A DNA stretch of 64,000 nt from Trichosphaerium sp. ATCC 40318. Its lineage: Eukaryota; Discosea; Flabellinia; Trichosidae. The position numbers and the translations under genes were made by a program. This document shows, in pieces, positions 57,565-64,000 of the stretch (its first letter is position 1; each line of letters opens with the position of its first letter). The notes beneath the pieces are model-generated. The model was given only the letters and a program-made list of their open reading frames with translations. It ran no database searches and was not told the DNA's origin. The stretch covers positions 115,610-179,609 of the forward strand of contig JALMLS010000281.1 in NCBI GenBank assembly GCA_038496445.1, in the 5' to 3' direction.

Positions 57565-58063
57565 GCTAAGTTAACTTTTAACATGTATTGAACATAAATA
57601 AGTCGCTGACACATTTAGTGTTCCATCACAAATGACGAATGAATAGAACAGAAAACCATAGATTTAGTTACAAAAACAAAATAAATTATTACATGGCAAC
57701 AAAGCACTTTTTTTTACAATGTCTTCTACTTCTAGCTACGTTCTTCAATTTCTCCACCATATCCTGTGGATGCTTTTTGTGATTTGGGTACTTTAAATTG
57801 ATGTATTGTCAAGAATCAAGCGAAGACTCACCGTAAAAGAGTTATCTAAAAGTTGTTTATTGTGCTTCCCACAAGTTGCCTCTTCACGTTTTCATACTTA
57901 CTTGAAGGGTATTCCCTACTACTATGAGAGGTCTTTGTCGAAATAGAGCAGTCAATCTGGGTCGTATTACGTGATAGCTAAAAAACAGGGTAGGATTCGA
58001 GCTAAGCTGGTTCTAGCCCTCTCAATATAACTGTATCAAACAGTAAATACTGAACAAAACTAA
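57565..58063. other. Intergenic stretch
   Basis: No coding frame or repeat is recognised. Confidence 0.4.
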
Positions 58064-58372
58064 ATGAACTCAAACAGCGCATTCTTTGATGAGATACCTA
58101 TTGAGATTATTGTACACGTGTTACAATTCCCTTCTTATTATTGTATACGTTCAGTAGCCCATACATGCACAAATTTAGCTATTATAACTACACAATACTT
58201 TGGATACAGGAGAAAAATCTTCATTAGAAAGAAAAAACAGCTGAAGAAATTATACAAGAAAGCGCCACATGTTTTTAAGAATTCTTCGAATATCCCATGC
58301 GCAGACACTGTTTATGGTGAAAGTACACAAAATTTTTTGACCTATATTTTTCCATCTCTTCAAGCTAAATAG
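58064..58372 (+). CDS. Short F-box protein
   Basis: Intronless, 102 aa. The N-terminal half is an F-box (DEIPIEIIVHVLQFPSYYCI, VAHTCTNLAIITTQY). It is followed by a Lys/Arg-rich helix (RRKIFIRKKKQLKKLYKKAP) and a short tail. No substrate-binding domain follows, so it may be a truncated member of the F-box set or a small adaptor. Confidence 0.7.
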   Translation: MNSNSAFFDEIPIEIIVHVLQFPSYYCIRSVAHTCTNLAIITTQYFGYRRKIFIRKKKQLKKLYKKAPHVFKNSSNIPCADTVYGESTQNFLTYIFPSLQAK

Positions 58373-59094
58373 CACAATATCATACCATTTTATCACCAAT
58401 ATACAATACTATCTATACACAAACCAAAAGTTTATACAATTGATTGGGTGGTGCGGCAGAGCATTGTCAAAAAAGTCAATTTTTACTTTTTGACACAAAA
58501 TTACTTTTATAGTTCAAAGACGGTATACTCATATTTTTCAAAATCTATTATTGACGTAAGTGCTAAAAGGTTTTAGTGGTACATGTAAAAACTAAACAAA
58601 GAGTTTTATTAATATACGTAGCAGCATTTTACAATTATTTTACAGGCCTAAAAGTGATTTTGACACTCAAATTCCTCCCTTACTCCTACAGTTATTTCAA
58701 TAATTAAACAACCGCATATAGTACTAACACATCTTAAGAACCTACTATTGGATTTACACTTTTACACAGTTGAGCAGGCCGGAAAAAATGAACACAAAAG
58801 TGGCTTTTTTACCATTTTGAAACAGCCTCGTGAACAGATGATTAATAATTTTTTTAGTTCTTTAATGTTTAAAGACGGGTGCAAAGGGCTTTTAAATCAC
58901 ATATAGTGTGAAGGGAAAGAGTTATGTTTTAGATGGTCCACAGTGTGCATGCAAAGTTGACACATCAAAAATTTTAACTTTGCAAAAAAACGCTCTAGCT
59001 TGCAACCCACCATTTTGATTACCCCTTAATATTCACACATATAGTAGTATAGATGTTATATTTGTAGCTAACTTTATGGCCTGTTTAAGTAAAT
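58373..59094. other. Intergenic stretch
   Basis: AT-rich, with no frame or repeat that I can support. The right end precedes the LRR gene. Confidence 0.4.
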
Positions 59095-59888
59095 ATGCAT
59101 GTAAATATGGTGTCCCTTCACCAGAAAAAGTGTGTCCCTTCACGGGATATGATAATTCTTGGGTTTATGCTGAAACAAAAGCACTTTAAGTATCTAAATG
59201 GTGTTCGTTCTTTGAAGATAGAGAACGTAAACAATAAATATTTTGGTAGCGGTTTGGACAAAAAAGTTAATTTTGAAAAGTTAGAAGGTATTGATACTAT
59301 TGACTTTACTGATTGTTATTCGGTTACTGATGAACACCTTAAACAACTCGCTGGAATACATAAAATCATTTTAAATGGCGCAGCTGTTACAGATGAAGGT
59401 ATTCAAGCTCTGGCTGGTATTCATACTATCTATTTGAATAGATTGGACATTACAAACAAAGGTATTAAGGCGTTGGTTGGCGTTCATGAAATAGATATAA
59501 GTCATTGTACATGTATAACGGATGAAGGAATTAAATCATTGGCTAGTGTCCATACTATAAGTTAAGCTATTGTAAACATGTTACAGATGAGGGAATTAAA
59601 GCATTGTGTGACGTTCACACCATCTGTCTCGATGGATCAGTAGTTACAAATACAGGCATTAAAGCATTGGCTAGTGTTCATTGGGTTGGACTCAATTTTT
59701 GCTTAAGGGTCTCAGATGATGGTATAAAGGCGTTGACAGGAGTTCACACTATTTCTTTAAGCCGTTGTCACTTTGTTACAGATGAAGCTATTAAAGCGTT
59801 AGGTGGTGTTCATACTATTTTGGTAAAACGCTGTGGAGGGATTACAATTGATTATATAAAATCTTTAAACAATGTGGTTGAATTGTAG
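59095..59888 (+). pseudogene. Leucine-rich-repeat protein with a single frameshift
   Basis: Cysteine-containing-type LRRs of 22-23 residues repeat with the form VTDEGIKALAGVHTIxLxxC. The first frame (59095-59565) ends HTIS at a stop. The next repeats resume immediately in another frame and run to a stop at 59886-59888, with the repeat register preserved across the break. One base missing at about 59562 explains it. It may be a young pseudogene or an assembly error. No introns are seen. The upstream 60 residues have no recognised domain. Confidence 0.75.
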
Positions 59889-60988
59889 TGGTGAAAATAA
59901 CATGGTCATTTCTTTACGTAATTTGCTGTTAACAATAACCTGTCAAACCACCTTTCATGCATGTAAGTTGATTGCTTGTTTTTAATGCTGTCTACTGTCT
60001 GGAATTCTGGAACGTTCCAGAAATCTGTGCATCTCCTAGCTGAGATTGATATCCAACTATAAAACAAAAAAACAGTAATTTCTCTGGACCCTCCAACCCT
60101 TTCTACAATCATTGTTCAAGCACAAACTGACTCTCCAACAAAACCTGTACAACAAACATGTAGTCAACTCAGATGCTTCGTACTTTCACAAAACTCATGT
60201 ATCTTTGCTTTAAATTGTGTTAGCCGTGTTTGCTCAAACTTCTGTTTCAACTCCAGAATGTTAGTTAGAACCATTATCTGCAGGTTCGTTCTGGGAACAA
60301 GTTTAGAACCTGTAATCACTGGAAATAAACCACCTTTATTGATTGCATCATATACGCTAAACGTTCTAATAAAGCTGTTCACTCCTCAAGGCTTACGTGT
60401 TGTACCTCCAACGAGGATACGTTGTAATTAACTTATTGACATTGCACAAAAAAAAAAGTAGCCTTCGCGTAATTGTCCTTCTCTGTGTTCTATTCCTCCA
60501 CTGGTAGCAAGGTCAATGAACTTTTAGCGAAGTTATTTATAGATGACAAGTCATATTAGGCTTAAGGTTGATCATAAATAGCAAACTCCTAAGCAAATCG
60601 TGTTATCGTAGTGTACCAAACTTTCATTCCATTGACACCGATTGGTTGATAGTAGAAATACCAGCTAGGGGTAATACTGAATTACCTTTCTCCGGCCCAA
60701 CTGGTTCGCTCTTAAGTTGTGAATACAATACTAACGTGTAGGTCTTACACTGGTACACCTGCTTAAAATACCATTTTTTTCATGCTTTTTTTTAAGGTAG
60801 TACCGCTTGAAACCCACGTGATAACGCATCATATTTTCTTACGCTGTTTAAGGATACCATGCTTCAACACATGTCCAAAAAACCTCTTTTTAAGTGATCT
60901 TTTTTATGAGATCTCAAGAATTTGTTTATTATTAGTTGTAACGCACAAAATACCCTCCTTGACCTCCCTTACTATATATTCTTCTACC
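59889..60988. other. Intergenic stretch, about 1.1 kb
   Basis: Two minus-strand frames (60112-59906 and 60382-60164, the latter with ILELKQKFEQTRLTQFKAK) are protein-like in places but show no domain and do not join by an obvious intron. I regard them as unsupported. The right end should contain the kinase promoter. Confidence 0.4.
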
Positions 60989-63947
60989 ATGGCCTTCAGG
61001 GGAACTACCGGCGCAATGTCGGACCCTGAAACGCGAATGGATCGCATGACGAAAACACTCAGGCAGAAATTAATTGAAGTAGGGTTTTCTGAGATCGAAG
61101 TGCGGAAAGCACTTGTGGTAAGTATATAAAGATGCTCTAGGACAATCTCGGGGTTTTGGTGAAAAAAACCAAATTACAAAAAACAAGTTGTGCTCAAACA
61201 CACGAAATTTCAGTACTAAAAACGTGATTAGTCACATGGTGGTGACATAACGAAAGCTACAAAATTTTTAATGGCACAAAGAACAAGAAGGAACAGCCAT
61301 AGCACTCCACCAAAGCCTAGACCGCGACCTGGAGTATCTCACCTTGTGAAAGAGCCAATTAAAACTAATAATCGGCCTGGTACACCAACAGTTGGTGCTC
61401 GAAGACCTCCAGCTGTACCACCGCGTAGAATACCTTCGCTTGTACAACAAAGAAGCGCACCAGTGATTAAAAGAAGCAAACCTGCATTCCAAAGAGAAAC
61501 CAGGCGTAGTTCACCGCTTAACGATACGCCAATACGAGTGGTAGCATCAAGACCACCAAGGACTGCTCCACCACCTCGTATGCCTCCATCCACGGTGGCA
61601 GATGATGCTACAACTACACCTGTTGTAAGTAAGGCAATCCTGGATCTAGTTGGAAACCAACTCAACAAAGACTTAGACGAGATCCAGAAGCGTCTGAATC
61701 TGGTGAAGGAAAGGAGACGTTCTTGCAAAAGCCTGCAGGCACGTGATTTTTTTCTTGTTTTTTTTTTCGCTGATTTGTTGTGTTTCTCAGAGCTTCCAGA
61801 GCCTCCTTCTAGCCCAGTGGAGGAACGAAAAAATCTACGTAAACAAATTTTCACTCAAGGATCTGCCAGCGCACCAGAGAAAGTAAGGAGAAGTTCGTCG
61901 GCTACTGGAAAACGAAGAAAAAGAAAAGGTTCTCGAAAAGATAAGCGTAACTTCTCGCTCTTTACAAAAAAGAAACGAAGTGCTACGAAGCATAGAAAAA
62001 GCAGAGCAGCAACAATAGATATAGATGAGGTTTCTCCCCGACAACAGCGACCAACGAGGAGTAAGCCAAATGGAAGAAGTTCTGGAGGTACAACTTTTTT
62101 CCCAAAATAGATACAACTTATCAATGTGAAGCTGGTATTCATACTGCCCTTATTAGATACTATGACAAAAGATACTTTACGTTTAGTTACAAAGGGACTC
62201 GGTAGAAACCTAAGAGACGCAAATGACAAGATTGCAGAGCTTCGAAGGACTGTAAAAGAGATGGAAGACAAAATAAAAACTCTTGAAAAAGAAAACCGAA
62301 GTTTGAAGTATCAGGTACGTATAGATTAAACCACGTGGATTATCACGTGATTTAGAATATATTTTCTAATTAATTGTTTCATAATGTAGTTCACTAATCA
62401 AAAGCAAAAATCAAAATCAGAGCAACAAATGAAGACATGGTTTCTTGAATATAATGAAGTAAAAATAGAGAATATTCTTGGGTCTGGTGGGTATGGTGTT
62501 GTTTGTGAAGCAACATGGAGAGGAGCTAAAGTAAGTTTATTTATATTTAAATTTCAATCGTCACGTGACTTTTTAATTTTTGATATTTTGCATTCAAGGT
62601 AGCTATGAAGCAACTTAAACTAGGCGGAATAAACCAAAAAGAGTTATTGGAATTTTATGCCGAAGCCAAAAAATTATCTGGAATAAGGCCTCATCCAAAT
62701 ATAACTACTGTAAGTCGATTCTCCAATATTTATACTTGCGTTAAGTTATATAGTTTTTGGGTATTACAAAACAACCTCTTTGTGTTGTCATGGAACTTAT
62801 TCGAGGCGGAGATTTATTTTCAAAACTTCATGATAAAAAATTCACTTTGCATCCAAAGATTACATTAAGGGTACACTTCTAACCACACATTATATTAACT
62901 TCTTCACATCATTGATTTATTTTTATAGATAATGCGTGGCGCTGCAGCTGGTTTATTACACTTGCATACTGAAGGTACGTGAGAATTTAATTACTTTTAA
63001 TTTTCTGACATCGTTTTAGGCGTTGTACACAGAGACGTACTAGTTTGATGTGATTTATTGTCTTAACCAATTAATTTTTAATTAGATTGCTGCAAGGAAT
63101 ATTTTATTGACACGTGATTACCAAGTTAAAATAACAGGTACATGAACTATTTTTTCAACAAATAAAAAAAAAGGCTAAGATTTTTTGCATAGACTTTGGC
63201 TATGCACGAATAATAGGCGTGCGGGAGCAGAGTGCTACAAAAGTAAGAGTTTGTTCAGTTTTTCTTTTGTTCTAAACATGTACTTAGCAATCTGTTGGTC
63301 CATGTAGATGGATGGCACCTGAGGTACGCTCAACAGTGTTCAAATATTTTCTGATTCGTTTTTACTAGACAATAATGCCTCAAAAAGATGGCAAGCGTAT
63401 TTATAGTAGAAAAAGCGACATATGGATGTACGACATCATAAGATCCATACGGGCATTTTATTCTTATTTGTACCCTTAGGTTTGGTGTATTATTATGGGA
63501 GATGTTCTACCGTCACAAACCTTATTACTGGATAAAAGCGTAAGTATTCTGTAGTTTGCTACTCTCAAACTGTTGATGTGGGTTGTCTCGTTATTAGTTG
63601 AGCCAATGAGAATGCAGAGTCAATATTCTAAGATAGATATCACGTGCTCGCTAAGTCTTACAGCTGTTTAGTGAGTCGAGTATTCCTGTTGAAGTATTCC
63701 ATCGTACCCTACAGTTACCGCTTCCAGGATCTATGCCAGAAGTTTCAAGGATGCTGTCAGCATGTTTAAACTATAATGCAGAGTATAGGCCAACGATAGA
63801 AAACTGTACGACTCATAAACGTTTGTTTTGTATACAAACCTGTTGACACGTTTTTTAGTGCTTGAAAATATTTCATGTTTACATGAAGAACACCTTCGTA
63901 CAATACCTCCAGGAGGCATAGGTCGTATGTTTGAATCTATAGACTAA
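60989..63947 (+). CDS. TKL-type protein kinase with UBA-like N-terminus and proline-rich linker
   Basis: Exon 1 starts MAFRGTTGAMSDPETRMDRM and contains LRQKLIEVGFSEIEVRKALV, which resembles a UBA-type three-helix segment. A long Pro/Arg/Ser-rich linker follows (KPRPRPGVSH, RPPAVPPRRIPS, RKRKGSRKDKR), then a coiled coil (NDKIAELRRTVKEMEDKIK). The kinase is split over about ten short exons: LGSGGYGVVCEATWRG, VAMKQL, VVHRD/IAARNILL, DFGYARI, GPCRWMAPE, FGVLLWE and YRPTIEN. All catalytic residues are intact. The HRDIAARN loop is tyrosine-kinase-like, while the overall layout suits TKL (Raf/MLK-type) kinases. It ends GRMFESID just before the window edge. Confidence 0.87.
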
Positions 63948-64000
63948 ATACTTGTGTTGGCACCAAAAGAGACGATTTTTAACCAAGTCTCACGGTCACA

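Noticed and set aside
61339..61854. A 171-codon frame on the minus strand
   Set aside because: It is antisense to the Pro/Arg/Ser-rich linker of the TKL kinase; low-complexity coding often leaves the reverse strand open. It shows no domain of its own.

Overview
This is nuclear DNA from an intron-rich eukaryote with a compact genome, probably a protist or an early-diverging fungus. Nearly every gene is cut by short GT-AG introns of roughly 40-60 nt, and donors very often read GTACGT or GTAAGT. Some inferred introns are only about 16-24 nt. The set of RhoGEF/RhoGAP, alpha-arrestin, TKL kinase, F-box and bZIP-like genes suggests an amoebozoan or opisthokont relative, but I cannot name the organism. 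All splice models here come from reading frames and splice signals by eye, without transcripts.

Left part (1-13.5 kb): an ankyrin gene in which each repeat is its own exon (1-2843, minus) runs off the left edge. It is followed by decayed copies of a nuclease-kinase effector-like gene (3.6-6.4 kb), an MFS transporter (6.9-8.8 kb) and the intact nuclease-kinase gene (9.9-12.6 kb). The intact and decayed copies are a direct tandem duplication, and the transporter block appears to sit inside the older unit.

Middle part (13.5-28.7 kb): a CobW-type GTPase with a mitochondrial-looking leader, a secreted CBM6-like protein, an unusual fusion of an isopropylmalate/isocitrate-type dehydrogenase to a Gfo/Idh/MocA oxidoreductase, a degenerate tandem ubiquitin-like gene, an alpha/beta hydrolase ending in a CaaX-like box, a secreted Cys-containing protein and a small membrane-hairpin protein family. 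The stretch 28.7-33.8 kb is gene-poor and holds decayed copies of that family.

Right part (33.8-64 kb): an F-box protein fused to a PPP-family pseudophosphatase, a TatD nuclease with an RGG leader, a ZNHIT2-like HIT zinc-finger protein, a bZIP-like protein, an IQ-DH-PH-RhoGAP protein, a second ubiquitin-like protein with a myristoylation-type start, two nearly identical F-box/MORN genes flanking a VWA protein, an ARF-like GTPase, an alpha-arrestin, two more F-box genes, an LRR gene with a frameshift and a TKL kinase. F-box and ubiquitin-like genes recur across the right half, which hints at expansion of ubiquitin-ligase adaptors. Small-GTPase signalling is represented by the ARF gene and the dual GEF/GAP gene. 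No rRNA, tRNA or CRISPR array was found.
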